Below are positions 34,767 to 43,576 of a DNA stretch of 58,086 nt, piece by piece. This DNA is from an uncultured bacterium (GTDB taxonomy: Bacteria > Bacillota > Clostridia > Oscillospirales > Acutalibacteraceae): assembly GCA_934875675.1 (NCBI GenBank), contig CAKXIK010000013.1, positions 1 to 58,086 on the forward strand, read 5' to 3'. Position 1 is the first letter of the stretch; every line of letters begins with the position of its first letter. The notes under the pieces are model-generated. The model had not been told where the DNA came from and did not search any database. It saw only the letters and a program-made list of their open reading frames with translations. The position numbers and the translations under genes were made by a program.

Positions 34767-35840
34767 TTGCGTTCCATGCGAATCCGGCGCCGTCTTGCCG
34801 CTATGCTTCTGGCAAGTGCCGCCGTGCTGATCGGAATGATCTGTTCGTTTGCACTTTCTCCCTCGTCCACACCCGTCATGCGAGGCATTGACGTCAGCGA
34901 ATGGCAGGGCGGAATTGACTTTGAATCCGTGCGCAAATCGGGAATTGAAGTGGTATACATCCGCGCCTGCTACGGAGGAAACTACACAGACCCCTATTTC
35001 CGCCGCAATGCTTCCGATGCATTCAAAGCAGGGCTGAAATTCGGATGCTATCACTATATTACAGCAACCAATGTGGAACAAGCGCGGCAGCAGGCGCGTT
35101 ACTTTGCAAAAGTCATTCGAAGCGAGCCGTACACCTGCCGCCCGGCAATGGATTTTGAATCGTTCGGTTCGCTGAGTTCTGCCCAAATTAATGCCATTGC
35201 AACGGCGTATCTTACGGAATTAAAGGCGGCAACCGGTGTGATTCCCGCCATTTATAGCGACGCAAATGCAGCTGCAAATACCTTTGATGCTTCCCTTGCG
35301 GTATATCCGCTCTGGGTTGCAGATTGGGGTGCAGACGAACCGGCAGATAACGGAAAGTGGAAATATTGGTCTGGATTTCAATATAGTGATACCGGAAGAG
35401 TGGATGGAATTAATACCGCGGTTGATCTTGACTATTTTACGAATGAGATGCTTCTTTCACTGCCTTCCGGGAGTTCCTCCAATGCCGCTTCCGGCACCTC
35501 TTCCATGACCTCTGCCATCACGTCATCCAGTGACTCTTCCGTTATCTCTTCGGAAATCTCCTCGTCAAGCGGCGGCTCTGTGTCCCAAACATCGAGTGCT
35601 ACCGCATCTTCTTCGCCTGTCAGTTCAGGAAACACCTCCGGTGGTACTGTGACCAGCATAACCTCATCCGATTCTTCCGCTCCGGTTTCTTCCGTCAGTT
35701 CTGCAACCTCCTCTTCCCCCGATTCGGGCATTCCTATTGGTGGTTGGCTTCCAATTATTGTGGTTATTTTGATTTATCTGGTTCTCCTCATCTTTGTGTT
35801 AATTTCTCCTTCTCGCTGGAACCGGAAAAACCGTCGGTGA
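34767..35840 (+). CDS. GH25 lysozyme-like muramidase with Ser-rich tail and C-terminal helix
   Basis: A 357-aa protein. An N-terminal hydrophobic segment (about 10-30) is followed by a GH25 domain (about 37-235) with RGIDVSEWQG (D42) and the catalytic pair in AMDFES (D129, E131). GH25 enzymes cleave the glycan strand of peptidoglycan. A Ser/Thr-rich linker of about 90 residues then leads to a C-terminal transmembrane helix and a basic end, so the enzyme may be held at the membrane from both sides. The TTG at 34767 is chosen because AAGGTGG lies eight bases upstream; the ATG at 34776 would be 17 bases away. Possible roles are wall turnover or glycan attachment. The buried ribosome site suggests post-transcriptional control. 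Confidence 0.87.
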   Translation: MRSMRIRRRLAAMLLASAAVLIGMICSFALSPSSTPVMRGIDVSEWQGGIDFESVRKSGIEVVYIRACYGGNYTDPYFRRNASDAFKAGLKFGCYHYITATNVEQARQQARYFAKVIRSEPYTCRPAMDFESFGSLSSAQINAIATAYLTELKAATGVIPAIYSDANAAANTFDASLAVYPLWVADWGADEPADNGKWKYWSGFQYSDTGRVDGINTAVDLDYFTNEMLLSLPSGSSSNAASGTSSMTSAITSSSDSSVISSEISSSSGGSVSQTSSATASSSPVSSGNTSGGTVTSITSSDSSAPVSSVSSATSSSPDSGIPIGGWLPIIVVILIYLVLLIFVLISPSRWNRKNRR

Positions 35841-36005
35841 CTTTTATCTATCGTTTCAAGAGGAATTCGTATTTGTCTGCCGCATGATTTCCTTTCTCCA
35901 CGCATAAATATGACCATCCCTTTCCGCCGCACTGCAAACTGGCGACAGGTTGGGATGGCTGCAGGGAGAAAGTTTGCACATCCTTGGAAAGGAATGCGCG
36001 CCGGC

Positions 36006-37541
36006 ATGAAAAAAAAGTTGTTTATTCGCAATGCGGTAATCCTGACGCTTTGCTCTTTGTTTTTGAGTGCACTCGGAATGGTTTTCCGCGTTTATCAATC
36101 TAATTTGATCGGCGCCGAGGGCATGGGGCTTTTGCAGCTTTTGCTCTCGGTGTATTACTTTGCAACCAACATTGCGGTTTCCGGGCTGAATCTTGCCGTC
36201 ACAAGACTGGTCAGCGAATCTTCTGCATCCGACAGTGGCGTTTCCGTCCGAAAAATATTGCGCAAATGCTTTGGATTTTGCCTGGTCTGCGGAGTGGCTG
36301 CGGGCAGCGCGTTGTTTTTTGGCGCGCCTACAATTGGTGAATTCTGGCTGGGGGATGCGCGCACGATTGATTCCCTCCGTGTACTTGCAATCGGGCTGCC
36401 TTTTCTTTCAATTTCCTGTTGCGTGCGCGGATATTTCCTTGCCGTGCGCGATTCGCTGAAACCAAGCTCCGGTCAGATTTTGGAGCAATTGGCGTCCTTT
36501 GCGTTTATTGCCGTCTTCTTTCCTTTTTTCGCAAAAGGCGGTCTTGCCTCTGCATGCTGTGCCATTGCGCTTGGAATGACCATTGGAGAAATTTTCGGGA
36601 ATCTGTATATTACACTGCTGTTCTGGCTGCAAACACGGCGAACTCTGCCTAAGAAAAAAGGAACTTCTGTTCCATCCCGCAGAATTTTTTCTATTTCTCT
36701 GCCGATTGCCCTTGGGTATTATCTGCGATCTGCGCTCGTGTCAGTGGAAAACGTGCTGATTCCCGCGGGGTTAAAGCGTTCCGGCAGCTCCTATGGTGAG
36801 TCTTTGGCGAGCTACGGAATTGTTAAGGGAATGGTCATGCCGGTGCTGTATTTTCCGCAGGCATTTTTAACGGCATTTTCCATGCTGCTCATTCCGGAGG
36901 TTTCCGAAGCACGTGCAGCACGCCATCCCGCAGAAATTCGCTCCATGGCATCGCGCGTGTTTCAAATTTGTCTGTTATTCTCGTGTCTGGTGGTCGGAAT
37001 CTTTTTCTTTTTTGGTGATGAGCTTGGGATGCTGTTGTATCATAATGCGGAGGCGGGCCGTCAGATGCGCATGCTTTGCCCGCTCATTCCATTTATGTAT
37101 CTGGACAGTATTGTGGATGCCATGCTGAAAGGACTTGACGAACAGGTGTATTCACTGAAAGTGAATCTTTCCGATTCCTGCCTGCGCATTGTGTTAATTG
37201 CACTTTTTGTTCCGCGATTTGGAATTTCGGGCTATTTGTTTGCAACGTTTTTCAGTGTCCTGTACAATTCCTCGTTAAGCATCGGCCGCCTGATGAAAAA
37301 AAGCTGTCTGCGCTTTCCGTTTTTCCGTTGGGTGGCGCTTCCGCTTTTGTGCATCGGTATTTGCTGTGCAGGAGTGCGGGCGATCGTTTCACTTCTGGGG
37401 CTGACGTCATCCTCCGCTTTGCTTTTTGTCTGCATTGCGGGCGGCGTTTCCGTTTTGCTGTACCCTGTTTTGCTGCGGCTCACCAACTGCATCTCCCAAG
37501 AAGACATGCGGTGGCTAAAACGCTCGTTTGCAAAAAAATAA
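36006..37541 (+). CDS. SpoVB-like polysaccharide/lipid II flippase family protein
   Basis: A 511-aa MOP-superfamily membrane protein with about 14 helices. B. subtilis SpoVB is 518 aa; the N-terminal GMVFRVYQSNLIGAEGMGLL and the mid-region motif GVVKGM-type (SYGIVKGMVMPVLYFPQAFL) are typical of this group. It may move peptidoglycan precursors during spore cortex formation or export another glycan. Start: the ATG at 36006 is used, with GGAAAGGA upstream; the frame is open for 32 further codons. The flanking gap 35841-36005 holds nothing I recognise. Confidence 0.85.
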   Translation: MKKKLFIRNAVILTLCSLFLSALGMVFRVYQSNLIGAEGMGLLQLLLSVYYFATNIAVSGLNLAVTRLVSESSASDSGVSVRKILRKCFGFCLVCGVAAGSALFFGAPTIGEFWLGDARTIDSLRVLAIGLPFLSISCCVRGYFLAVRDSLKPSSGQILEQLASFAFIAVFFPFFAKGGLASACCAIALGMTIGEIFGNLYITLLFWLQTRRTLPKKKGTSVPSRRIFSISLPIALGYYLRSALVSVENVLIPAGLKRSGSSYGESLASYGIVKGMVMPVLYFPQAFLTAFSMLLIPEVSEARAARHPAEIRSMASRVFQICLLFSCLVVGIFFFFGDELGMLLYHNAEAGRQMRMLCPLIPFMYLDSIVDAMLKGLDEQVYSLKVNLSDSCLRIVLIALFVPRFGISGYLFATFFSVLYNSSLSIGRLMKKSCLRFPFFRWVALPLLCIGICCAGVRAIVSLLGLTSSSALLFVCIAGGVSVLLYPVLLRLTNCISQEDMRWLKRSFAKK

Positions 37542-37552
37542 TCCTATTAAAT

Positions 37553-37600
37553 AAACCGGGAGCAGACGCCGCGTATTGCGGAATTCTGCTCCCGGTTTTT
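37553..37600 (+). terminator. Intrinsic terminator of the SpoVB-like gene
   Basis: Stem AACCGGGAGCAGA with TCTGCTCCCGGTT around an inner CCGC/GCGG hairpin, then TTTTT. It begins 12 bases after the stop. The following 145 bases up to glmM contain another GC-rich inverted repeat (GCGGCAG/CTGCCGC) but no gene. Confidence 0.9.
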
Positions 37601-37746
37601 CAGATTTGAATATCGGTTATTTGTTTTGCGGTTGCCCGCATATTTGTTTGCCGACGGCGGCAGTTTACTCTGCCGCGAGAGACATCCGCCGAAAAACTCG
37701 ATGCTTCTCTCCCCTCGTCAACCGCGAAAAACGGTCTGGCGCTTTT

Positions 37747-39102
37747 TTACTTTCCGCTCAAGCGAGTTTTAATGACTTCTGCTACCGCATTTGCCTGTTC
37801 CCGAATCAGATTTTCATCGCTGCCCTCTGCCATCACGCGGATGAGCGGCTCTGTGCCGGACGGGCGAACCACAATGCGGCCGTCTTTTCCCAGTGCCTTT
37901 TTGGCTGCTTCGGTAGCCGCTTTAATCTCTTTATCGGTGTAAAACAGAAGCTTGCCTTCTGCGGAAACATTTAGATTGATAATGGTCTGCGGGTAACGGG
38001 TCATAACCTTTGCAAGCTCAGAAAGTTTTTTCCCGGTGCGGCGCATCAGCGAAAGCAGCTGAATTGCAGTGAGCTGACCATCGCCGGTGGTTGCAAAATC
38101 AAGAAAGATGACATGGCCGGACTGTTCGCCGCCAAAACCATATTCCTCCAGCAGCATCTCCTCCAGCACAAAGCGGTCTCCAACCTTCGTTGCAACAAAG
38201 TGCAAGCCGTTATCCTCACAGAATTTGCCGAACCCGAAATTCGTCATAATTGTACCAACCACTGTGTCTCTCGGCAGCTTGCCGCGCTCATGCATATCTT
38301 TGGCGCAGATTGCCATGATAAAGTCTCCGTCCACCAGATTGCCCTCATCGTCCACACAGAGGCAGCGGTCTGCATCACCATCGAATGCGATGCCGGCATC
38401 CAGTTTATGTTCCTTTACATACTCCGCAAGTGCTTCCATGTGCGTTGAGCCGCAATCGCGATTGATATTCAGACCGTCGGGATCCTTGCTCAGAAACTGG
38501 CAGTCTGCACCAAGCTCTGTGAACAGCTTTTCAGCGGTCATGCTGGCAGAACCGTTTGCGCAATCCACCGCAATCCGCAACCCATCGAGTGAATACGGAA
38601 CCGTGCTCTTCAGGTGATCCACATAATCCTTGACTGCCGTGTGGCAATGTGTCATTTTTCCAACGCCGTCTCCGGTTTCCATCGCCGGCATTGCAGCATG
38701 ATCCAGCACAATTGCCTCAATTTGTTCCTCCAGCGCATCCGGCAGCTTGTAGCCGTCACCGCTGAAAATTTTAATGCCGTTATATTCTGCCGGATTGTGC
38801 GATGCAGAAATCATGATACCGGCATCTGCCTTATATTTTCCGACCAAATACGCAACTGCGGGTGTTGGCACCACGCCAAGCGCAATGACATCGGCTCCCA
38901 CCGAGCAAAGACCTGCCGTAATTGCAGCACGAAGCATATCCGAGGAAATTCGGGTATCGCTGCCCACAATAAATACCGGACGGCGGCGACTGCCGTTTGC
39001 CAGAACAGACGCTGCGGCGCGACCGATTCCCATGGCGAGCTCACAGCTCAAATCTGCGTTGGCAATTCCACGCACGCCATCGGTTCCAAAAAGTCTTCCC
39101 AT
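37747..39102 (-). CDS. glmM: Phosphoglucosamine mutase
   Basis: A 451-aa alpha-D-phosphohexomutase. GlmM converts glucosamine-6-phosphate to glucosamine-1-phosphate, the entry to UDP-GlcNAc and peptidoglycan. The N-terminal GRLFGTDGVRG is specific to GlmM; the phosphoserine loop ISASHNP, the metal loop DGDADR and the C-terminal phosphate site RPSGTEP are all present. The ATG at 39102 follows AAAGGAG; the preceding TTG is not used. It starts 12 bases after the hexapeptide-protein stop, so the two are co-transcribed. Confidence 0.97.
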   Translation of the reverse strand: MGRLFGTDGVRGIANADLSCELAMGIGRAAASVLANGSRRRPVFIVGSDTRISSDMLRAAITAGLCSVGADVIALGVVPTPAVAYLVGKYKADAGIMISASHNPAEYNGIKIFSGDGYKLPDALEEQIEAIVLDHAAMPAMETGDGVGKMTHCHTAVKDYVDHLKSTVPYSLDGLRIAVDCANGSASMTAEKLFTELGADCQFLSKDPDGLNINRDCGSTHMEALAEYVKEHKLDAGIAFDGDADRCLCVDDEGNLVDGDFIMAICAKDMHERGKLPRDTVVGTIMTNFGFGKFCEDNGLHFVATKVGDRFVLEEMLLEEYGFGGEQSGHVIFLDFATTGDGQLTAIQLLSLMRRTGKKLSELAKVMTRYPQTIINLNVSAEGKLLFYTDKEIKAATEAAKKALGKDGRIVVRPSGTEPLIRVMAEGSDENLIREQANAVAEVIKTRLSGK

Positions 39103-39114
39103 CAAGGTTCTCCT

Positions 39115-39789
39115 TTATTCTTTGTTTGTTTTGGGGATAATCGCATTGCTTCCCTTATAAATGCAGTTTTCTTCCACCACACCGCGCACGCACGAGGTGG
39201 GGTAAATGATGCTTCCCCTGCCGATAATCGTTCCGGGATTGAGCACGCTGTTGCATCCGATTTCGGCACCGTCGCCGAGCATTGCACCGATTTTTTTCAT
39301 TCCGGTGACCATTCGGCTTCCGAAGCTGCCGATTTCCACGAGAGTCTTATCGCTTTTCACATTCGACGTGATCGAACCGGCTCCCATATGTGCTTTGTAG
39401 CCCAGCACAGAATCGCCTACATAATTGTAATGCGGCACCTGAACATTGTCGAACAAAACGACGTTCTTCAGCTCTGTCGAATTGCCGACGACTGCGTTTT
39501 TACCTACAATCGCGTTCCCCCGAATAAAGGCACAATGACGTATCTCGGCATTCTCATCAATAATGCAGGGACCGTTAATGCAGGCAGACGGGGCAACCGT
39601 TGCGCTTTTGGCAATCCAAACATTTTCTGCGGGGGAATCAAACCGGTCTGCAGGCAGCTTTTTGCCAAGCTGTAAAATAAAATCATGAATTTGCGGCAAT
39701 ACCTCCCAAGGATAGGTTTTTCCTTCAAAAAGTGATGCCGCAATCGTGTGCGAAAGGTCAAACAGCGCATGAATCTGAAGTGTTTCCAT
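39115..39789 (-). CDS. Left-handed beta-helix (GlmU C-terminal-like) acyltransferase family protein
   Basis: A 224-aa protein: a short helical N-terminus (about 1-55), then hexapeptide repeats forming a left-handed beta-helix from about residue 58 (AKSATVAPSACINGPCIID onward). It resembles the acetyltransferase half of GlmU but has no pyrophosphorylase domain, and is often annotated in Clostridia as UDP-GlcNAc pyrophosphorylase-like. Position directly before glmM supports a role in amino-sugar nucleotide supply (inference). The catalytic His-type residues of GlmU cannot be assigned with confidence. Confidence 0.8.
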   Translation of the reverse strand: METLQIHALFDLSHTIAASLFEGKTYPWEVLPQIHDFILQLGKKLPADRFDSPAENVWIAKSATVAPSACINGPCIIDENAEIRHCAFIRGNAIVGKNAVVGNSTELKNVVLFDNVQVPHYNYVGDSVLGYKAHMGAGSITSNVKSDKTLVEIGSFGSRMVTGMKKIGAMLGDGAEIGCNSVLNPGTIIGRGSIIYPTSCVRGVVEENCIYKGSNAIIPKTNKE

Positions 39790-40163
39790 TTGGTGATCAT
39801 TCCTTTCTGCCTTGCCGCAGACTCTGCTGCAGTTTAGCTTATTTTAGCAACAATTTGCAAGCAAAAATTTTGGTTGAAGCTTTCGCTTCAGTTCCCTTCC
39901 ACCTCCTCTGTTTCTGAATCAAAATAACCATGCACCGCGCACTTTTTGCCGCATCCAATCAAAGATCAATTGAAATATGGCAATCAAAAGACAAACAAAC
40001 CAAAAATTTTCCATATTGTTTGTGCGGTGTGCTTATCATAGCATATTCTACTCTTTGTTTCAACTTTTTTGCTATCTTTCCTTCTATCACACAGACCTTT
40101 GATGGTACACTGCACGCCTTTATTCTATGTGTGTTCTTGCTGACTATTCCACTCGCAAGCCGT

Positions 40164-40226
40164 TATCCGGATTCTGAATTAGAATCGATATAAAAATCGA
40201 GAAAAAAATTAGTATGAATCCGGATA
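40164..40226. repeat. Inverted repeat enclosing a short relative of the dispersed element (copy D)
   Basis: Perfect 11-bp arms TATCCGGATTC (40164-40174) and GAATCCGGATA (40216-40226). The loop contains ATTAGAATCGATATAAAAAT, close to the start of copy C, and ends in ATTAGTAT as the ends of copy B do. It lies in the 646-base gap 39790-40435, which otherwise holds the structured element at 40300-40375 and no convincing gene. Confidence 0.5.
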
Positions 40227-40299
40227 TGACGTGCTGCGTGGAGCCTTGCCATCATCAATTGAACGGTTGTTTTTTACCTCTGGATTTTTGAGACGCACC

Positions 40300-40375
40300 G
40301 CAAATAAAATAACCCCCACCGCGTAGCCCTGAATCTTTGCTGTTTCAGGTGCTTACTCTATGGAGGTTGTGAATC
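40300..40375 (-). ncRNA. Candidate structured RNA (6S-like core) or complex terminator
   Basis: Read on the minus strand: AACCTCCA pairs with TGGGGGTT (one G-U pair), an open bubble follows (TAGAGTAAGCA opposite GCTACGCGG), then a CCTGAA/TTCAGG hairpin. The bubble strand GCTACGCGGT after a terminal hairpin is reminiscent of 6S RNA (GCUCCGCGGU in E. coli, from memory). A T-rich tail (TTATTTTATTT) follows, and the Gfo/Idh operon ends 60 bases upstream, so a terminator is an equally good explanation. Full-length 6S boundaries were not found. Confidence 0.3.
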
Positions 40376-40435
40376 TGCTATTTATATCGGGATGTTTGAT
40401 CTGTCAGCACAATATCTGCATTTTCTGTGTTTTAA

Positions 40436-41536
40436 TCAGTCCAATACACCGGGAAGCATTGCGCATTTCATCGGCGCCTTCCGTTGAAAGGACGTTTCCA
40501 GTTCAACGCGGCGGCCAATCCGAGAGCTTTTTTCAAACGAAGTCAAAATTTCGAGCACATGCAAAGTCTGATCACAAAGAGTTCTTCCGTCGCGTCCCGT
40601 TTCAATTGCCTTTGCCATATCAGCAAGACCAAGTCCCCGGCTGTTTTCCGAATAATCAAACAGCAGCGGCATTTCCTTGAGGATACCATCCTTGCCGTGA
40701 TAAATCATTACAGGCCCTGCGAAGGTGTTCGGATCCGGTACAATCATTGTCCCCTCTGAACCATAAACTTCAAAGCGCGGCTGCGTGGGATAATAGACGT
40801 CAAACGTTGTGGTAATGGTGCCAACCACACCGCCGTCAAATTCCAGAATTCCATTGACAGTTGTAGGAACCTCCACCGAAATAATTTCGCCAAAATGCGG
40901 TTCGCTGGTAATCAGGCGTTCTGCAAACGGAGTGCTCACGGTTCCGGTTACCGTTTTCACTTGCCCCAACAAGTTTACCAGTGCCGTAATATAATAAGGA
41001 CCCATATCCATCATTGGCCCGCCGCCACGCTGATAATAGAATTCCGGATCTGGATGCCACGATTCATGACCCCGGCAGATCATGAATGCCGCTGCACCAA
41101 TCGGTTTGCCGATGATGCCGCTGTCGATCAGCTTGCGACAGGTCTGGATTCCTGCACCCAGAAAAGTATCCGGCGCACCGCCCAGAAAAAGCTTCTTTTC
41201 TTTTGCAAGCTCCACCAGCTGTTTGCCCTCTTCAAACGTTGCCGCCAGCGGTTTTTCGGAATATACGTGTTTCCCCGCTTCCAGCGCCGCCTTTGTAACG
41301 GCAAAGTGCTGATACGGACGAGTCAGATTCAGCACAATGTCAATCTCCGGATCGGAAAACAGTTCCTCCATTGTATCGTAAATTTTGGGCACGTGATAAG
41401 TATCATAGGCGTTTTGTGCGCGTTCATGAATTAGGTCACAAACTGCTTCCAGTTTGATTTCGCGAAAATAATTTGTAATATTTTTCAGATATATCCCGCT
41501 GATTGCGCCCACACCGACCATTCCGATTTTCAGCAT
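40436..41536 (-). CDS. Gfo/Idh/MocA family oxidoreductase
   Basis: A 366-aa NAD(P)-dependent sugar oxidoreductase. The N-terminal Rossmann fold has GMVGVGAISG, the second signature is the EKPLA motif, and the C-terminal domain carries GGGPMMDMGPYYITALVNLLG, the usual region with active-site residues. Family members oxidise or reduce hydroxyls of sugars and inositols. The ATG at 41536 follows AAGGGGAG; the TTG three codons earlier is too close to that site. It is the last gene of the three-gene operon with a ThuA protein and a second Gfo/Idh/MocA enzyme. The substrate is unknown, perhaps a glycoside oxidised at C3. Confidence 0.9.
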   Translation of the reverse strand: MLKIGMVGVGAISGIYLKNITNYFREIKLEAVCDLIHERAQNAYDTYHVPKIYDTMEELFSDPEIDIVLNLTRPYQHFAVTKAALEAGKHVYSEKPLAATFEEGKQLVELAKEKKLFLGGAPDTFLGAGIQTCRKLIDSGIIGKPIGAAAFMICRGHESWHPDPEFYYQRGGGPMMDMGPYYITALVNLLGQVKTVTGTVSTPFAERLITSEPHFGEIISVEVPTTVNGILEFDGGVVGTITTTFDVYYPTQPRFEVYGSEGTMIVPDPNTFAGPVMIYHGKDGILKEMPLLFDYSENSRGLGLADMAKAIETGRDGRTLCDQTLHVLEILTSFEKSSRIGRRVELETSFQRKAPMKCAMLPGVLD

Positions 41537-41566
41537 ATTATTCAAGCTCCCCTTTTCTCAAAATTA

Positions 41567-42289
41567 TTAATACATTTTGGCGTTATTCTGAAATCGTTCC
41601 GGTGTAAGTCCATTTTCCTCGGCAAAAGCTTTTCCCTGCCCTGCCCAGACCATTCCGCGTTCCATCAAAATCTGTGCATTGGGCGCGTGATCAAATACAT
41701 CATCATGATGACCAAGCGAAGTGTAAAACACACGGCCGTTGCCCCAATATTTTGTCCATGCCACCGGCATATCCACCGGCTTATTGGATATATGATTGTA
41801 AGTAATCAACGGAAAACGGGTGGTTGCCAGAACCTCAATGGACGGGTCAATATGCAGATAATAGTGCTCACTGCAAACCGGAAAATCTTCCAGTCCCTCA
41901 ATAATCGGCGACGAACCGCGACGGATGTTCACCATATAATCAATACCATCACCGCCGGGGTGGCTGACCCATTGCCCACCGGTCATAAACTGCCATTCTG
42001 TATCCTGACGGAATGAATCGCACATTCCTCCGTGGCAGCCTGCCAGCCCGGTTCCGGCAGCAACTGCTTCAGAAAGATTTTGCACATACTCGTGGTTAAT
42101 CTCCCCCATCGTCCAGCACGAAACCACCAGATCGAGCTTTTTGAGTGCTTTCTTGTCTGCAAGACAGTCGAGGGTATCGTAAATTGCCACGGAATAACCG
42201 TTCTTCTTCAACAAGCCGGCAAAACGTTTGCTGGTGAGCTCCGGTTGATGACCATCCCATCCGCCCTGAAAAATCAGTGCCTGTTTCAT
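41567..42289 (-). CDS. ThuA-like domain protein
   Basis: A 240-aa protein with the ThuA fold (class I glutamine amidotransferase-like). Visible landmarks: ALIFQGGWDGHQP at the N-terminus, VVSCWTMGEI, a GLAGCHGG turn in the nucleophile-elbow position and a C-terminal GRVFYTSLGHHDDVF. ThuA proteins are found with Gfo/Idh/MocA dehydrogenases in loci that process 3-keto-sugars or disaccharides (family knowledge). It lies 30 bases upstream of one such gene and 34 bases downstream of another, in the same transcript. Confidence 0.9.
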   Translation of the reverse strand: MKQALIFQGGWDGHQPELTSKRFAGLLKKNGYSVAIYDTLDCLADKKALKKLDLVVSCWTMGEINHEYVQNLSEAVAAGTGLAGCHGGMCDSFRQDTEWQFMTGGQWVSHPGGDGIDYMVNIRRGSSPIIEGLEDFPVCSEHYYLHIDPSIEVLATTRFPLITYNHISNKPVDMPVAWTKYWGNGRVFYTSLGHHDDVFDHAPNAQILMERGMVWAGQGKAFAEENGLTPERFQNNAKMY

Positions 42290-42323
42290 CTGTATCTCCC
42301 CCTTGTTTACCCAAAAATTATAT

Positions 42324-43382
42324 TCAAATATGTACGGTTACACTTGCTTTTTTCGCCTGCGACTCAAAAACTGCGTCAATGACCTTCATGTTGCGCAAGA
42401 CCTGTTCCGGCTTCACGATTAATTCCTCTTGCCCACGGATTGCCCCTGCAATATTTCCGTAATAGTCGCTCCAGTTTGGCGAAACCTCCGGCAGAGGCAG
42501 TTCCTCGGTCGTGATTTTGGGGCGGGGTGCCATGGTTCTGGTTGGACCGGCTTCAGTATAGACAATATCATCGGTCCACTCCAGTTCCGTGCCGCTTTTT
42601 GCCTTGACAATTTTTCCGCTGCAGTCCCAGTCATTGATCTGCAGGGTACCCTCACTGCCGGAAACATGCCAGCGTGCCTGATTGATAAGACAGTTAGTGG
42701 AGACCTCAATATGTGCCATGATACCGTTTTCAAACCGTAGAATTACCTGCACATTGTCATCTACTTCTGAAAACAGCTCTACCAAGTGCGCATAAACACT
42801 CACAACCGGAGAATCAATCATCATCAGCAGCTGATCCACCAAATGCGCGCACCAATCCAAAACTATTCCGCCGCCGTTTATCTTGTGGCCCCGCCACCCA
42901 TACACCGCACCGCGGGAGCCCTGAACACGGCTTTCAATAAAATACGGTTTTCCGATCGTGCCGTCCTCCAAAGTCTTTTTTACAATCTGATAATCCTTAT
43001 CCCACCGTCGGTTCTGATGAATGGAAAACATTTTTCCACTGTGATGAGCCGCTGCCATCATTTCTTCAAGCTCCCCGGCGTTAAGCGCAACGGGTTTTTC
43101 ACAGACAACGTTTTTTCCTGCCTCCAGGCAGCGAATCACGAGCGGCTTGTGGAAGTTATTCGGCGTTGCCACCGTAACAAGCTCCACGGACGAATCATCC
43201 AGCAATTCTTCCAGTGAATTGTAGGTGTACAATCCGTTTTCCTGCGCTTTTTGCCGTGCCTCCTGCCGAATATCATAGGCACCGGTCACCTGAATTTGCG
43301 GCACACGCTGCCGGATGCTTGCATGGTGCCAGCCTCCCATTCCTCCATAACCGATAATCGCCATATTGATTGCCATCAACAT
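42324..43382 (-). CDS. Gfo/Idh/MocA family oxidoreductase (second)
   Basis: A 352-aa sugar oxidoreductase, clearly a different subgroup from the one at 40436. Motifs: AIIGYGGMGGWHH, CEKPVALN, and GGGIVLDWCAHLVDQLLMM in the C-terminal domain. The ATG at 43382 follows GGAAAGGA; two more ATGs lie within six codons and cannot be fully excluded. It heads the operon and is divergent from the AraC-type regulator. Two paired Gfo/Idh/MocA enzymes suggest an oxidation step and a reverse reduction step on one sugar (inference). Confidence 0.9.
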   Translation of the reverse strand: MLMAINMAIIGYGGMGGWHHASIRQRVPQIQVTGAYDIRQEARQKAQENGLYTYNSLEELLDDSSVELVTVATPNNFHKPLVIRCLEAGKNVVCEKPVALNAGELEEMMAAAHHSGKMFSIHQNRRWDKDYQIVKKTLEDGTIGKPYFIESRVQGSRGAVYGWRGHKINGGGIVLDWCAHLVDQLLMMIDSPVVSVYAHLVELFSEVDDNVQVILRFENGIMAHIEVSTNCLINQARWHVSGSEGTLQINDWDCSGKIVKAKSGTELEWTDDIVYTEAGPTRTMAPRPKITTEELPLPEVSPNWSDYYGNIAGAIRGQEELIVKPEQVLRNMKVIDAVFESQAKKASVTVHI

Positions 43383-43446
43383 CGTTTCCTTTCCTGAAAG
43401 CTTATCATTGTTTTTAATTCAAGCCCATGATCTATGCCTATTTCTA

Positions 43447-43476
43447 TTGACATTATATCGATAAAGTTTATATAAT
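43447..43476 (+). promoter_or_regulatory. Promoter of the AraC-type regulator gene
   Basis: TTGACA, 18-base spacer, TATAAT, with the ATG about 100 bases downstream. No equally good minus-strand promoter for the oxidoreductase operon is visible, which fits a promoter that needs an activator. Confidence 0.75.
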
Positions 43477-43576
43477 ACTATCAAAATCAGAAATAAAAAC
43501 CACTCAATTATTGCAGAATCAACTTTGATTTTAGCCCGGTGTCTGCAATGGACAGAATAGGAAAGGAGCGTGCTTC

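Noticed and set aside
39930..40193. 87-codon plus-strand frame with hydrophobic segments
   Set aside because: No ribosome site, runs into the inverted repeat at 40164, and the composition follows the AT-rich background.
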